A DNA stretch of 64,000 nt. Source: Haemophilus parainfluenzae (lineage in GTDB: Bacteria > Pseudomonadota > Gammaproteobacteria > Enterobacterales > Pasteurellaceae). Position 1 is the first letter of the stretch. Each line of letters begins with the position of its first letter. The notes below the pieces were generated by a model that saw only the letters and a list, made by a program, of their open reading frames with translations, was not told the DNA's origin and searched no databases. The position numbers and the translations under genes were made by a program. The stretch is from positions 570,501-634,500 of the forward strand of contig NZ_UGHY01000002.1 in assembly GCF_900450995.1 (NCBI RefSeq). The letters are read 5' to 3'. Shown here piece after piece: positions 28,699-39,444 of this stretch.

Positions 28699-30101
28699 TG
28701 CTTATTAAGAAATTCAGCTTAAATCAGCTCACTATACGCACATTTACTGTCTTTTGGTTGGCATTCTTTGCCATGACCGCACTTTTGGTCGCACTCCCTT
28801 ATTTTGATAGCCGCTTATACTCAGATTTAAATCAAAATGAAATATCTAGCTATCAAAAGAAACTCGTTGAATCAATTCGTAACAATAGAATCAATGGTAT
28901 TCTCGCAGGCGTTCCTGTGCTTCCAACTGATAAATTCGACTCTGCTCGCCCAGTCATCATGACGCCCGAAAAAGAAATCTTCGGCGCTTTAGGCGAAGAA
29001 AGAATGCATATTGCTCAGTTCGCCCAAGAATCAAGTAACTTTGCCCAGCCACAACGCAAAACGTTTAAAGATATCCAAATTGCAGGGCCTTTTAAAGTCT
29101 ATATTGGCGATTCCGACCAAGCATCCGAATTATTCTTTGTGTCTCGAGTAAATGGTCAACAAGAAATTTTACGTTATATGCTTGACCACCCTTGGATCTT
29201 ATTACTTTTAACGTTAATTATTACTACACCTTTGCTTTGGTGGTTCACTCATACCATCGTCAAACCTATTACCAATTTGCAAAAAGCCGCGAATAGCGTG
29301 GCTTTGGGGCACTTCAAAGTTGATAATAAGTTAGCGAACCATGGTCCATCAGAATTACGAGAAGTAGGTCAAAGCTTTAATAAGATGTCGATTGCAATTG
29401 ATAGCCTAATTTCAAATCAACACAATCTGCTATCGTCCATTTCTCACGAATTAAAAACACCATTAACGCGTTTACAACTTTCCACTGCGCTAGTTCGTCA
29501 TCAAACAGGTGATATTGAACCAGTAAAACGCATTGAAAAAGAAATACAACGAATGGATAAAATGATCAGCGAATTGTTGCTCATTTCTCGCCAACAGATG
29601 CATTCTCAAATGGAACACAATTTATTTTCCATCGACCAACTTTGGGATGATGTAATAAAAGACGCCTTATTTGAAGCTGAACAACGCCAGATCACTTGTG
29701 ATGTGAATATCTCTATTTTACATCCTGAAAAGCATATGATTTATGGCAACCTAAGTTTGCTGACTAGTGCAATTGAAAACATCATTCGTAATGCATTGAA
29801 ATACACGAAAGATCGTATTTTCTTAACTATTGATTTACATAAAAATGAGCAGGATGATAATTGCCTTCAAATTCGAGTAGATGATAATGGCTCAGGCTTA
29901 CCACCTGAAGAATTTGATAAAATCTTTAAGCCATTCTATAGAGTTGATGAAACCAGAACAAGAGCCACTGGCGGAACGGGATTAGGTTTAACGATTGTCT
30001 ACAATGTTGTGAATGAACACAATGGAAAAGTATGGGCTGAATCCAGCAATTTAGGCGGACTTGCCATCATAATTCAACTTCCATTATGGACACAAAGCTA
30101 G
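28698..30101 (+). CDS. cpxA: Sensor histidine kinase CpxA
   Basis: A 467-residue membrane kinase, partner of CpxR. Two membrane helices flank a periplasmic sensor region (about 35-165), followed by HAMP, the phosphorylated histidine in SSISHELKTPLTRLQ near 250, and a HATPase domain with NIIRNALKYT and GGTGLGLTIV. It senses misfolded envelope proteins. In H. influenzae Rd, cpxR is reported without a cognate kinase gene; here the pair is complete. Confidence 0.93.
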   Translation: MLIKKFSLNQLTIRTFTVFWLAFFAMTALLVALPYFDSRLYSDLNQNEISSYQKKLVESIRNNRINGILAGVPVLPTDKFDSARPVIMTPEKEIFGALGEERMHIAQFAQESSNFAQPQRKTFKDIQIAGPFKVYIGDSDQASELFFVSRVNGQQEILRYMLDHPWILLLLTLIITTPLLWWFTHTIVKPITNLQKAANSVALGHFKVDNKLANHGPSELREVGQSFNKMSIAIDSLISNQHNLLSSISHELKTPLTRLQLSTALVRHQTGDIEPVKRIEKEIQRMDKMISELLLISRQQMHSQMEHNLFSIDQLWDDVIKDALFEAEQRQITCDVNISILHPEKHMIYGNLSLLTSAIENIIRNALKYTKDRIFLTIDLHKNEQDDNCLQIRVDDNGSGLPPEEFDKIFKPFYRVDETRTRATGGTGLGLTIVYNVVNEHNGKVWAESSNLGGLAIIIQLPLWTQS

Positions 30102-30138
30102 TTAAAACAAAAGGCGATATTTTCATATCGCCCTTTTC

Positions 30139-32307
30139 TTATTTAATTTTCACTCGTTTTAATCGTAACGCATTGGATAACACTGAAAGTGAACTCATTG
30201 CCATGGCTGCCCCTGCCAAAACAGGACTTAAGTAGCCCAATGCTGCTAGTGGAATACCTAACACATTATAAATCAAGGCAAAGAATAAATTTTGTTTGAT
30301 ATTCTTTAATGTTGCTCGAGAAATCATTAATCCATCGACTAACTGATCAACTGAATGTTGCATAAGTGTCGCCGATGCGGTTTGCTCTGCAACATCAGAA
30401 CCCGATTTCATCGCAAAACTTACGTTAGCCATTGCTAATGCGGGGGCATCATTCACACCATCACCAACCATTGCCACCACTTTGCCTTGCTGACGTAATG
30501 CCTCAATATAAGCGGCTTTGTCACGTGGACTGCAATTACCCTGTGCGGTTTTTACACCGACTTGTTGGGCAACATAATCAACAACAGATTGCTGATCACC
30601 ACTCATAATTACCACATTAATATTATGTTGGTGTAAGCGTTGAATCGCTTGCAAACTATCCTCTTTTAGACTGTCTGCTAATGCAAAGGCACCGATTGGA
30701 CTATCATCTACAGACACCGCAACAATACTCGCAATTTGCCAAATTTGAGGCATATTATCCAGTAAGGTTAATTCACAATAAGTCGGCTTACCGACTTTAA
30801 CCAAACCAACTCCTTCAATGTGAGCAGATATACCCTGCCCCACTTCTGAATGAACTGAAAGTGCGGTCGGAATTTCAAGTGATTTTTCCTGTGCAGCCAG
30901 GACTATCGCTTTAGCTAAAGGATGATTGGCATTTTGCTCAACGGAAGCCGCAATACGATATAAATCTTCCTCAGAATAGACCGCACTTTGTGGTTGCCAA
31001 ACAGCGGCAATTTTGAGCTCTCCTTGCGTTATCGTTCCTGTTTTGTCTAATACCACCGTATCCACATGTGCTGCCTCTTCCATAGATGCCGCATCTTTAA
31101 ACCAAATGCCTGCATTGACTGCTTTCCCCATGCCTACCATTATGGCAGCCGGTGTGGCAAGCCCTAACGCACAAGGACAGGCAATGACTAACACAGCAAC
31201 CGCATGAATTAAGGCGGTTACCCAATCTCCTTTTATCCACCAGGTTAATCCAAATGTCATTGCGGAAATCAATAACACGGTAGGCACAAATACAGCTGAA
31301 ACTTTGTCAGCAAAACGAGCAATCGGTGCTTTTGTACCTTGCGCCTCGGAAAGCGCTTTCATCATATCGCCCAATAGCGTTTGCTGTCCGAGTTGATTAG
31401 CTCGATAAATAAGACTACCTTGTGTCACCATTGCCCCTGCAAGCACAGGGCTTTGAGACATTTTTTCTAATGGGTGAGATTCACCGGTTAAATGACTCTC
31501 ATCGCACCAACCACTCCCCTGTTCAACTACGCCATCAGCTGCAATACGTTCACCTTGATTAGCCCGTAAAATATCGCCTATTTTTACTTGATCAAGAGGA
31601 ATCGTTTTCCAATGATTTTCACGCTGAACACTCACTTGTTTTGGGGTGAGTTGTAATAATAGCCCTAAACTGTTTAAGCTTTGTTTCTTCGTTCTTTCCT
31701 CAAGAAATTTCCCAAGGCTGACGAAACCGATGACCATCACCGATACTTCAAAATAGACATGAGATGCGCCATCATGCCCCATTGACTGATAATAAAACAG
31801 CATAAAGACCGAATAGAGATAAATCACCAACGTACCAGTACTCACGAGTACATCCATATTGGCCAAACCACCTCGAATACTACCAATCGCACCTTTATAA
31901 AAAGGAATAGCTAACCAAAGTTGCACAATGCTCGCAAGAACAAATTGCCACATTGGTGGTATCATCCAAGAATGATGATTAAACATCATCCCGCTCATTC
32001 CGATTAAAAAAGGAATATTAATGAACAAAAGCAACCATAAACGCGGACTAATCTTCGTTTCATTGGGCGAACTAGGCAACACATTTTGTTTTAGAATGCC
32101 ATTAAATCCCGCTTTTTGAATAATTGTCAAAATATCTTGTTCTGAAGCCTGAGATGAATCAAATACTACGTGCGCTTCCTCTGCCGCAAAATTCACGCCT
32201 GCGTCAGAGACAAAATCATTTCGATTCAATACTTTCTCAATCCGATTAGCACAGGATTGACAGGTCATCCCCTCGATTTGAATGGCTATTTTTTTATTCT
32301 GTTGCAT
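30139..32307 (-). CDS. copA: Copper-exporting P1B-type ATPase CopA
   Basis: A 722-residue copper efflux pump. One N-terminal heavy-metal domain (GMTCQSCANRIEKVL), eight membrane helices with the copper-transport motif CPCALGLA, the phosphorylation motif DKTGTIT, and the hinge GDGVNDAPALA. I place the start at 32307 (MQQNKKIAIQIEGMTC), which overlaps the end of copZ by 14 bases; an upstream in-frame start would add nine residues. It pumps Cu(I) out of the cytoplasm and works with CopZ and CueR. Confidence 0.94.
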   Translation of the reverse strand: MQQNKKIAIQIEGMTCQSCANRIEKVLNRNDFVSDAGVNFAAEEAHVVFDSSQASEQDILTIIQKAGFNGILKQNVLPSSPNETKISPRLWLLLFINIPFLIGMSGMMFNHHSWMIPPMWQFVLASIVQLWLAIPFYKGAIGSIRGGLANMDVLVSTGTLVIYLYSVFMLFYYQSMGHDGASHVYFEVSVMVIGFVSLGKFLEERTKKQSLNSLGLLLQLTPKQVSVQRENHWKTIPLDQVKIGDILRANQGERIAADGVVEQGSGWCDESHLTGESHPLEKMSQSPVLAGAMVTQGSLIYRANQLGQQTLLGDMMKALSEAQGTKAPIARFADKVSAVFVPTVLLISAMTFGLTWWIKGDWVTALIHAVAVLVIACPCALGLATPAAIMVGMGKAVNAGIWFKDAASMEEAAHVDTVVLDKTGTITQGELKIAAVWQPQSAVYSEEDLYRIAASVEQNANHPLAKAIVLAAQEKSLEIPTALSVHSEVGQGISAHIEGVGLVKVGKPTYCELTLLDNMPQIWQIASIVAVSVDDSPIGAFALADSLKEDSLQAIQRLHQHNINVVIMSGDQQSVVDYVAQQVGVKTAQGNCSPRDKAAYIEALRQQGKVVAMVGDGVNDAPALAMANVSFAMKSGSDVAEQTASATLMQHSVDQLVDGLMISRATLKNIKQNLFFALIYNVLGIPLAALGYLSPVLAGAAMAMSSLSVLSNALRLKRVKIK

Positions 32308-32503
32308 CAAAACCTGCCTCTTCGATTGTTTCAATTAATTGTGCAATACTAACCGCACTTTCATCAAAAGTAATCACCGCTTTACCGTCATCAAGTGTTA
32401 CAACAGCTTTTTCTACGCCATTAAGCTCTTCCAACACTCTTGTGACGCTTTTCACACAACCACCACAAGTCATCCCTGTTACATGTAATGTAATTGATTT
32501 CAT
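32294..32503 (-). CDS. copZ: Copper chaperone CopZ
   Basis: A 69-residue ferredoxin-like heavy-metal-associated protein with the Cu(I)-binding GMTCGGCVKSV near residue 10. It delivers copper to CopA, whose gene overlaps its 3' end. An AGGAG site precedes the ATG. Transcribed from a CueR-type promoter. Confidence 0.93.
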   Translation of the reverse strand: MKSITLHVTGMTCGGCVKSVTRVLEELNGVEKAVVTLDDGKAVITFDESAVSIAQLIETIEEAGFDATE

Positions 32504-32543
32504 ATTTACTCCTTAATTATTGATATAGATTGAAATTGAGCTT

Positions 32544-32574
32544 ACTATAAACATTAACACAAGGTTAAGGTCAA
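32544..32574 (-). promoter_or_regulatory. CueR-type promoter and operator of copZA
   Basis: On the minus strand, TTGACC (32569-32574) and TATAGT (32544-32549) are separated by 19 bases, the over-long spacer typical of MerR-family targets. Within the spacer a perfect dyad TTAAC-N5-GTTAA (32554-32568) marks the operator. It sits between copZ and the divergent cueR. Confidence 0.85.
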
Positions 32575-32583
32575 GGATTTTTT

Positions 32584-32970
32584 ATGAACATTAGTGAAGT
32601 GGCAAAATTAGTCGGTTTATCAAGTAAACAAATTCGAGATTATGAAAAGTCTGGCTTATTAAAACCAGCACAGAGAAGCCTTTCTGGTTATCGCCACTAT
32701 AAAGAAAAGGATTTAGAACGACTGCGTTTTATTCGTCACTCTCGAGATGTAGGGTTTTCACTCCAACAAATTCACCAGCTTTTACAATTACAGGATAATC
32801 CCAATCGTAGTAGCCGAGAAGTGAAAGCACTCACGGCGCAGCATATTAAAACATTGAATGAGCAAATTCATCACTTGCAAAAAATGGTAGAGGAATTGGA
32901 ACGATGGCATAACGCTTGTCAGGGCAATGATTGCCCTGAATGCAGTATTTTGGAAGGATTAAAAGGATAA
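32584..32970 (+). CDS. cueR: Copper-responsive MerR-family regulator CueR
   Basis: A 128-residue MerR regulator: winged helix with MNISEVAKLVGLSSKQIRDYEKSG... region (first 20 residues quoted partly), a dimerisation helix, and the metal loop with C112 and C120 in CQGNDCPECSIL, the same positions as the two copper-binding cysteines of E. coli CueR, plus an additional C117. It activates the divergent copZA promoter when bound to Cu(I). Confidence 0.93.
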   Translation: MNISEVAKLVGLSSKQIRDYEKSGLLKPAQRSLSGYRHYKEKDLERLRFIRHSRDVGFSLQQIHQLLQLQDNPNRSSREVKALTAQHIKTLNEQIHHLQKMVEELERWHNACQGNDCPECSILEGLKG

Positions 32971-32972
32971 AA

Positions 32973-33290
32973 TTAATATTCCCAGCTTTCAGGATCGATG
33001 CCTAAATCACGCATGATCTCTTTGGCATTTTCAGGAATCTCATCATGGCGTTCTTTCATTAAATCTGCATCCGTTGGTAATGGCTGACCAGTAAATGCAT
33101 GTAAGAATGCCTCACAAAGCAATTCACTGTTTGTTGCATGGCGCAAACTTTTTAGCTGACGACGCGTACGCTCGTTCGTCAGAATTTCCAACACTTTAAT
33201 TGGAATAGAAACGGTAATTTTTTTGACTTGTTCGCTCTTTTTGCCATGTTCTGCATAAGGGCTAATATATTTGCCATCCCAGTTTGCCAT
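32973..33290 (-). CDS. metJ: Methionine repressor MetJ
   Basis: A 105-residue ribbon-helix-helix repressor that binds met boxes with S-adenosylmethionine. [20 protein letters not shown] at the start and the ribbon [20 protein letters not shown] near residue 24 are standard. Convergent with cueR with only two bases between the stops. Tandem met-box-like octamers lie upstream. Confidence 0.97.
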   Translation of the reverse strand: MANWDGKYISPYAEHGKKSEQVKKITVSIPIKVLEILTNERTRRQLKSLRHATNSELLCEAFLHAFTGQPLPTDADLMKERHDEIPENAKEIMRDLGIDPESWEY

Positions 33291-33351
33291 AATGCACCTT
33301 AAATAACCTATTTGTCTGTATTTTAATGAAAAATAAGCAAAATGACAATCT

Positions 33352-33375
33352 AGACGGCTAAAAGTATAGCAATCT
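33352..33375. promoter_or_regulatory. Tandem MetJ operator upstream of metJ
   Basis: Three adjacent octamers, AGACGGCT (7/8 match to AGACGTCT), AAAAGTAT (5/8) and AGCAATCT (5/8), about 62-85 bases before metJ. Contiguous degenerate octamers are the form of MetJ operators, so autoregulation is likely. Confidence 0.6.
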
Positions 33376-33390
33376 AGATAATATAAATAA

Positions 33391-33410
33391 AAACCACCTT
33401 TCGGTGGTTT
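33391..33410 (-). terminator. Terminator after galU
   Basis: AAACCACC-TTTC-GGTGGTTT, a perfect 8-base stem with tetraloop, 7 bases past the galU stop; the minus strand then reads TTATTT. Confidence 0.9.
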
Positions 33411-33417
33411 CAGTCAA

Positions 33418-34305
33418 TTATAAGGTTTTTGCAAGATCTTTTAGGAAAGCTTTAAACTCTTTGCCTAATTTATCATGGCGAAGACCATATTCTACAAAGG
33501 CTTCCATATAGCCAATCTTGTCACCACAGTCAAAGCTTCTGCCTGTCATATGGAATGCTTCAACGGTCTCTTTCTCAATAAGCATATCGATTGCATCCGT
33601 TAATTGGATTTCATCACCCACACCAACAGGTGTTCTTTCCAATAAATCCCAAATCGCAGCAGAGAACACATAACGGCCTACAACAGCAAGATTTGATGGA
33701 GCCTCTTCCACTGATGGTTTTTCAACAATGCTGTTAATTTTGATGCTATCTCCACCTTTTAACTCTACGCCACCACAATCAGCAATACCGTAGCTACTCA
33801 CTTCATCAGCGGCAACAGGCGCAACCATAATTTGGCTCGCTTTGGTTTCGTTAAAACGTTTAATCATCGCAGAAAGATTTTCTTTCTTTTGATTTGCCGT
33901 AAAATCCGCTAAAAGCACATCAGGTAACACCACTGCAAATGGCTCGTTTCCAACAACTGGACGACCACATAACACCGCATGCCCCAAACCTTTCGCATTA
34001 CCTTGACGAACGTGCATGATGGTCACATCTTTAGGACAGATAGAACGAACTTCTTCCAGAAGTTGACGTTTAACACGTTTCTCAAGCATAGTTTCCAACT
34101 CAAAAGACGTATCAAAGTGGTTTTCAATCGCATTTTTAGAAGAATGTGTGACTAACACGATTTCTTTGATACCAGCTGCCACACACTCATTCACAACATA
34201 TTGAATAAGTGGTTTATCCACAAGCGTTAACATTTCTTTTGGAATCGCTTTTGTTGCTGGCAACATACGCGTACCTAAACCAGCTACGGGAATAATAACT
34301 TTCAT
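33418..34305 (-). CDS. galU: UTP--glucose-1-phosphate uridylyltransferase
   Basis: A 295-residue nucleotidyltransferase that makes UDP-glucose for lipooligosaccharide and other glycans. The activating G-x-G-T-R-x-L-P motif [18 protein letters not shown] is near residue 8 and VEKP near 190. The downstream order galU-csrA-alaS-uspA-pepP (read from the right) is the one in H. influenzae HI0812-HI0816. Confidence 0.97.
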   Translation of the reverse strand: MKVIIPVAGLGTRMLPATKAIPKEMLTLVDKPLIQYVVNECVAAGIKEIVLVTHSSKNAIENHFDTSFELETMLEKRVKRQLLEEVRSICPKDVTIMHVRQGNAKGLGHAVLCGRPVVGNEPFAVVLPDVLLADFTANQKKENLSAMIKRFNETKASQIMVAPVAADEVSSYGIADCGGVELKGGDSIKINSIVEKPSVEEAPSNLAVVGRYVFSAAIWDLLERTPVGVGDEIQLTDAIDMLIEKETVEAFHMTGRSFDCGDKIGYMEAFVEYGLRHDKLGKEFKAFLKDLAKTL

Positions 34306-34331
34306 TGATTTTCCTTTTTGTTTTAATATGG

Positions 34332-34366
34332 AATGACCACACTTCTATACTAAAAGTGCGGTCATT
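34332..34366. terminator. Uptake-sequence inverted pair between csrA and galU
   Basis: AATGACCACACTT and AAGTGCGGTCATT form an imperfect stem: the right arm is a full uptake sequence, the left arm has one change. It could terminate read-through from csrA (stop at 34528) before galU. The rest of this 222-base gap is AT-rich with no gene. Confidence 0.5.
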
Positions 34367-34527
34367 ATTTATTAAATTTTGATAGATTTAAGTTGGAAAA
34401 GTTCCTTCTCTACCTTTATAACTCAAATTTCCGTTATTTAAAATCTTGCAAACCAATGGGTTTAATTTTTTGAAAAACGTTAATTAAATTATAAATAGAA
34501 TGTAAAACATTCATAAAACTCGTCGGT

Positions 34528-34719
34528 CTAAGATGCCCCATCTATATGTTCATCTTTTGACTGCAGAATTCGTTGGTAAATTTCCTCTCGGTGAACGGAT
34601 ACTTCTTTAGGCGCTTGCACACCGAGTTTGACTTGGTTTCCACGTACACTCAAAACCGTGATAGAAATATCGTCTCCAATGAGAACACTTTCGCCAACTT
34701 TTCGAGTTAAGATTAACAT
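34528..34719 (-). CDS. csrA: Carbon storage regulator CsrA
   Basis: A 63-residue RNA-binding dimer that binds GGA motifs in mRNA leaders to control translation. [20 protein letters not shown] and the C-terminal [10 protein letters not shown] are conserved, including R44 in HREE. AAGGAG precedes the ATG. The alaS-csrA order is widely conserved. Confidence 0.97.
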   Translation of the reverse strand: MLILTRKVGESVLIGDDISITVLSVRGNQVKLGVQAPKEVSVHREEIYQRILQSKDEHIDGAS

Positions 34720-34797
34720 CTTTTATCTCCTTAGTTTGCATTTATTAGATATCCCTATCAATCAAGTAAAGATCGGCATCCCACCGACCTGCTTGTA

Positions 34798-37422
34798 CTA
34801 CAGATTATTGCTTAACCAGTTTTGTGCGACAGTTAATGCTAGATTCACATTTTCTGGTTGGGAGCCTCCTGCCATTGCCATATCAGGGCGACCACCGCCT
34901 TTCCCACCAACTTGCTGAGCCATTAAATTCACTAGCTCACCAGCCTTCACTTTAGTAGTTAAATCGCTTGTTACGCCAACGACGAGGTTGACTTTATCAT
35001 CTAAAATAGATGCAAATACAATTACGCCTGAACCAAGTTGATTTTTTAAATCATCAACCATCACACGTAACGATTTAGTTTCAATTCCGTCTAGTTGATG
35101 TACGATTACAGAAACATCATTAATTTTAACCGCACTTTTCACTAAATCGGACCCCGCTTGAATTGCGGCTTTTTCTTTTAATCCTTGTAATTCTTTTTCT
35201 GCTTTCTTCGCTTTATCTTGAAGTTGCTGAATTTTCTCAACAAGGGTATTAACGTCAGATTTAAATAAATCTGCACTTTGAGCAAGAATACGTTGTTGAT
35301 TATGTAACCAATTAATTGCATTTTCACCCGTTACCGCTTCAATACGACGAACACCTGCTGCAACTGCAGTTTCCGCCACAATTTTAAATAAACCGATATC
35401 ACCAGTACGTTTAGCATGAATGCCACCACAAAGTTCAACGGAGAAATCACCCATTGTTAAAACACGTACCACATCAGCATATTTTTCACCGAATAACGCC
35501 ATTGCACCTTTTGCTTTTGCCGCTTCGATATCCATTACGTCCGTTTGAACCACAAAATTCTCACGTACTTTTTGGTTTACCAACGTTTCAATTTCATTAA
35601 GCTGTGCTTTGGTAATCGCTTCCGGATGAGCAAAGTCAAAACGTAATGCGGTATCGGATACTAATGATCCTTTTTGCACTACATGGTGACCTAAAACTTG
35701 ACGCAACGCGGCATGTAATAAGTGTGTTGCAGAATGGTTAAGTGACGTTTGATGACGTCTTGCTGCATCCACAACCGCATTGACTGTTTGTCCGACTTTT
35801 AAACTACCTTGTTCTAACTCACCAATATGACCGAATACTTGACCATATTTTTGAGTATCTTTTACATTAAACTGAATACCTTGAGAGATTAAATAACCAC
35901 TGTCACCAATTTGACCACCCGACTCCGCATAGAATGGAGTGTTTTCTAAAATTACCACAGCACTCTGGCCTGCAGTAATACTGTCTACTGATTTTCCATC
36001 ATGGAAAAGTGCGGTCACTTTGGCTAAAGATTCTGACTCAGTATAACCTTCAAATTTCGTTTCACCTTCTACACGAATAACATTGTTGTAATCCATGCCG
36101 AATTGGCTTGCAGATTGTGCACGTAAACGTTGTGCTTCCATTTCACGCTCAAAACCTGCTTCATCAATTGCAATATCACGCTCACGACATACGTCAGCGG
36201 TTAAATCAAGTGGGAAGCCATAAGTATCATAAAGTTTAAAGGCAACTTCACCTGACAACACGCCATCTTTCACTTGAGCTAGCGCATCATCTAATAAGCT
36301 TAATCCGCGCTCTAATGTACGAGCAAATTGTTCTTCTTCTAAACGAAGTAATTTTTCGACATTGGCTTGTTTTTCTTTAACTTCTTTTCCTGCTTCCGCC
36401 ATGACTTCAATTAAAGTCGGCACAAGTTTATAGAAGAAGGCTTCTTTTGCCCCTAATAAGTGGCCATGACGTACCGCACGACGAATAATACGACGTAATA
36501 CATAACCGCGACCTTCGTTTGATGGAATCACACCATCTGCAATTAAATATGCACAAGAACGAATGTGGTCTGCAATTACGCGTAATGATTTATTAGTTAA
36601 ATCTGTTGTTCCTACAACTTCTGCCGTTTTCGCAATTAGTTTTTGGAAAATATCAATCTCATAGTTAGAATTTACATGTTGTAATACGGCAGAAATACGC
36701 TCTAAACCCATCCCCGTATCAACCGATGGACGCGGTAATTTTTCCATGGTACCGTCTGCTAGACGGTTAAACTGCATGAATACCACGTTCCAAATTTCGA
36801 TATAGCGGTCACCATCTTCTTCTGGCGAGCCTGGAGGCCCACCCCAAATATGATCACCGTGATCGTAGAAAATTTCAGTGCATGGACCACAAGGACCTGT
36901 GTCACCCATTGCCCAAAAGTTATCTGATGCATAAGGCGCACCTTTGTTATCACCGATACGAATAATACGCTCTGCTGGCACACCAACTTCTTTATGCCAA
37001 ATGTCATAAGCTTCATTATCAGTTTCATACACGGTTACCCATAATTTTTCTTTTGGTAACCCGAGCCATTGTGGAGAAGTCAAATACTCCCACGCAAAAT
37101 TAATCGCATCATGTTTGAAATAGTCGCCAAAACTGAAGTTGCCGAGCATTTCAAAGAAAGTATGGTGACGAGCCGTATAACCGACATTTTCTAAGTCATT
37201 ATGCTTACCACCTGCGCGCACACAACGCTGTGCGGTTGTCGCACGTGAGTAAGGACGTTTATCCATACCAAGGAACACGTCTTTAAATTGGTTCATCCCG
37301 GCATTGGTAAAAAGCAATGTCGGATCGTTTTCAGGCACAAGTGAACTACTTGCGACGACCTGATGCCCCTTGCTATGGAAAAAATCAAGGAATGACTGTC
37401 TAATTTCTGCTGTTGTTTTCAT
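34798..37422 (-). CDS. alaS: Alanine--tRNA ligase
   Basis: A 874-residue class II synthetase. The catalytic domain begins [20 protein letters not shown] and includes [15 protein letters not shown]; the editing domain has the zinc ligands [11 protein letters not shown] and [13 protein letters not shown]; the C-Ala domain ends with [12 protein letters not shown]. Length is the family norm (about 875). Confidence 0.98.
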   Translation of the reverse strand: MKTTAEIRQSFLDFFHSKGHQVVASSSLVPENDPTLLFTNAGMNQFKDVFLGMDKRPYSRATTAQRCVRAGGKHNDLENVGYTARHHTFFEMLGNFSFGDYFKHDAINFAWEYLTSPQWLGLPKEKLWVTVYETDNEAYDIWHKEVGVPAERIIRIGDNKGAPYASDNFWAMGDTGPCGPCTEIFYDHGDHIWGGPPGSPEEDGDRYIEIWNVVFMQFNRLADGTMEKLPRPSVDTGMGLERISAVLQHVNSNYEIDIFQKLIAKTAEVVGTTDLTNKSLRVIADHIRSCAYLIADGVIPSNEGRGYVLRRIIRRAVRHGHLLGAKEAFFYKLVPTLIEVMAEAGKEVKEKQANVEKLLRLEEEQFARTLERGLSLLDDALAQVKDGVLSGEVAFKLYDTYGFPLDLTADVCRERDIAIDEAGFEREMEAQRLRAQSASQFGMDYNNVIRVEGETKFEGYTESESLAKVTALFHDGKSVDSITAGQSAVVILENTPFYAESGGQIGDSGYLISQGIQFNVKDTQKYGQVFGHIGELEQGSLKVGQTVNAVVDAARRHQTSLNHSATHLLHAALRQVLGHHVVQKGSLVSDTALRFDFAHPEAITKAQLNEIETLVNQKVRENFVVQTDVMDIEAAKAKGAMALFGEKYADVVRVLTMGDFSVELCGGIHAKRTGDIGLFKIVAETAVAAGVRRIEAVTGENAINWLHNQQRILAQSADLFKSDVNTLVEKIQQLQDKAKKAEKELQGLKEKAAIQAGSDLVKSAVKINDVSVIVHQLDGIETKSLRVMVDDLKNQLGSGVIVFASILDDKVNLVVGVTSDLTTKVKAGELVNLMAQQVGGKGGGRPDMAMAGGSQPENVNLALTVAQNWLSNNL

Positions 37423-37530
37423 TGATAAAACCTTGTGTCTCTATCTCGATCACGATTTATAAAATAAGCTCACTATTCTTGCATATTTTGACCTAGAGAA
37501 AAAGGCTTTTTCACTGATCTTAAAAAAGAA

Positions 37531-37566
37531 AACCGCACTCTACTGCATTGATTGAGAAGTGCGGTT
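37531..37566 (-). terminator. Uptake-sequence-pair terminator after uspA
   Basis: AACCGCACT (37531-37539) and AGTGCGGTT (37558-37566) pair, with A/T runs outside, in the gap after uspA and before alaS. Confidence 0.7.
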
Positions 37567-37609
37567 AAAATTCACGTTATTTTAATAGGGCTAAAATAAT
37601 TTTTGATCA

Positions 37610-38035
37610 CTATTCGTCGCGAAGTGGCACAACCAACATATCAATTTTAATGGTATTCATCACTTGACGTGTTGAAGACATTAATTTACTCCAGAAATCT
37701 TGGTGATGACCTGTCACTAATAGATCTACATCATACTGATCAATAGCGTCTGTCAAAACTTGACCTAAATCACCGCTACCGCTCAATTTTTCTTTCACTG
37801 GATAACCAGCATGTTCTGCTAAATTAATTAGCGCTTTTTGTGTCTCGCTCGAAATTCTATCTTGCATTGATGACATATTGACATCAATCAAACCAGTATA
37901 GAGATCCGAGAAGTTTACATCTACATGGATAATGGAAAGTTGCGCATCATTGCGTTTTGCAATTCCCACGGCTTTTTTGAGTAGAAATTCACTTTCATCA
38001 GAAAGATCTACCGCAACTAAAACGTGTTTATACAT
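37610..38035 (-). CDS. uspA: Universal stress protein UspA
   Basis: A 141-residue alpha/beta protein of the Usp family; E. coli UspA-type (the H. influenzae UspA structure lacks ATP binding). I place the start at [12 protein letters not shown] (38035), with AAGGAG upstream; a start two codons earlier is also in frame. Expressed in growth arrest and stress in other bacteria. Confidence 0.94.
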   Translation of the reverse strand: MYKHVLVAVDLSDESEFLLKKAVGIAKRNDAQLSIIHVDVNFSDLYTGLIDVNMSSMQDRISSETQKALINLAEHAGYPVKEKLSGSGDLGQVLTDAIDQYDVDLLVTGHHQDFWSKLMSSTRQVMNTIKIDMLVVPLRDE

Positions 38036-38139
38036 AATCAACTCCTTACTGATTTAATTGGCCTTTTTTTATCTAACTGCATAGTAGCACTTTGGCTACA
38101 GGAAAAACTTGCACTAGATCACAAATTTGAGAATTTTTC

Positions 38140-39432
38140 TCAATTTTTCATTAAATTCTCAATGTCATCGATTTCTTTTGGTGCCGCTGCTGTCAGATTT
38201 TTGTTGCCGTATTCAGTCATCAACAAGTTATCTTCTATACGCACACCAATGCCTTTATATTGAGCTGGCACATCTGCCTCTTCTGAAATGTAAATACCTG
38301 GCTCAACAGTGATAATCATCCCCACTTCAAGTGTGCGGCTACGATCATCGTCGTAACGACCAACATCATGCACATCTAAGCCAAGCCAATGACCTAAACC
38401 GTGCATATAAAACTGGCGATAAGCTTTCTCTTCAATAAGCTTATCTACATCCCCTTTCAGGATACCTAAATCCACCAAGCCCTGAGTTTTAATACGAATT
38501 ACTTCGTCATTTGCCAGTTTAATTGAATTACCTGGCACTAATAGCTCAATCGCACGTTTTTGTGCTTTTAAAACTAATTCATAAATCTCACGTTGTGGCT
38601 GAGTAAATTGACCATTTACAGGGAACGTACGTGTGATATCGCCTGCATACATAGCAAACTCACAGCCTGCATCAATCAACACAAGATCGCCATCTTTCAA
38701 AGGTTGATCATTTTCGGTGTAATGCAAAATACAGGCATTATCGCCTCCCGCAATAATCGAATTATAAGACGGAAATCTTGCACCGTGACGATTAAATTCA
38801 TGCAAAATTTCGCTTTCAATTTCATATTCAAAACGATTCGGACGAGTTACTTGCATCGCTTTAATATGTCCAAATGCTGTAATTTGTCCCGCTTGCTGCA
38901 TTAAGCGAATTTCGTTTGGAGATTTGATTAAGCGCATTTCACTTAACATCGGCTGCCAATCAAAAATAGCGTAAAATTTCAACGCACTTTCGGCTAATAA
39001 TTTATCGCCCCAAGGATGACGCTCTGCCACATGATAAAGTGCGGTCAATTTTTCCGTTAATTTTGGAAATTCAGTTTTGAAATCGTCAATAGAATAGGCT
39101 TCATCAACATTGAGTTTTTGCGGTGCGCGCTCAACGCCCAATCGACGACCATTCCAGGTTTCAAGCAAAGGATCTCGTGGACGAAGAAATACAACCGTCT
39201 TTTCCACATTTTCCGTTTTAATCAATAACAATGCAGCATTGGGTTCATTAAAACCCGTTAAATACCAGAAGTAACTCTCTTGACGGAAAGGAAAATCACA
39301 GTCGTTATTACGACGTTTTTCAATTTCGGAAAATAGCAATAAGGCAGAATTTGGCTGCATTTGTGCTAATACTTTTTGACGACGTTCTGTAAATTCCTCT
39401 TGCGGTAATGCCGCCATGTATGCGAGATCCAT
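38140..39432 (-). CDS. pepP: Xaa-Pro aminopeptidase PepP
   Basis: A 430-residue M24 metallopeptidase that removes N-terminal residues next to proline. The dimanganese site is seen as DAGCEFAMYAGDITRTFP, HGLGHWLGLDVHD and TVEPGIYI, with a final glutamate in GVRIEDNLL. It follows ygfB by 12 bases, as in E. coli (ygfB-pepP). Confidence 0.96.
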   Translation of the reverse strand: MDLAYMAALPQEEFTERRQKVLAQMQPNSALLLFSEIEKRRNNDCDFPFRQESYFWYLTGFNEPNAALLLIKTENVEKTVVFLRPRDPLLETWNGRRLGVERAPQKLNVDEAYSIDDFKTEFPKLTEKLTALYHVAERHPWGDKLLAESALKFYAIFDWQPMLSEMRLIKSPNEIRLMQQAGQITAFGHIKAMQVTRPNRFEYEIESEILHEFNRHGARFPSYNSIIAGGDNACILHYTENDQPLKDGDLVLIDAGCEFAMYAGDITRTFPVNGQFTQPQREIYELVLKAQKRAIELLVPGNSIKLANDEVIRIKTQGLVDLGILKGDVDKLIEEKAYRQFYMHGLGHWLGLDVHDVGRYDDDRSRTLEVGMIITVEPGIYISEEADVPAQYKGIGVRIEDNLLMTEYGNKNLTAAAPKEIDDIENLMKN

Positions 39433-39444
39433 GTTTCGCTCCTT

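Noticed and set aside
38127..38143. Hairpin TTGAGAA / TTCTCAA at the end of pepP as a terminator
   Set aside because: The T run is on the plus strand, where no gene needs it; on the minus strand it overlaps the stop codon and lacks a T tract.
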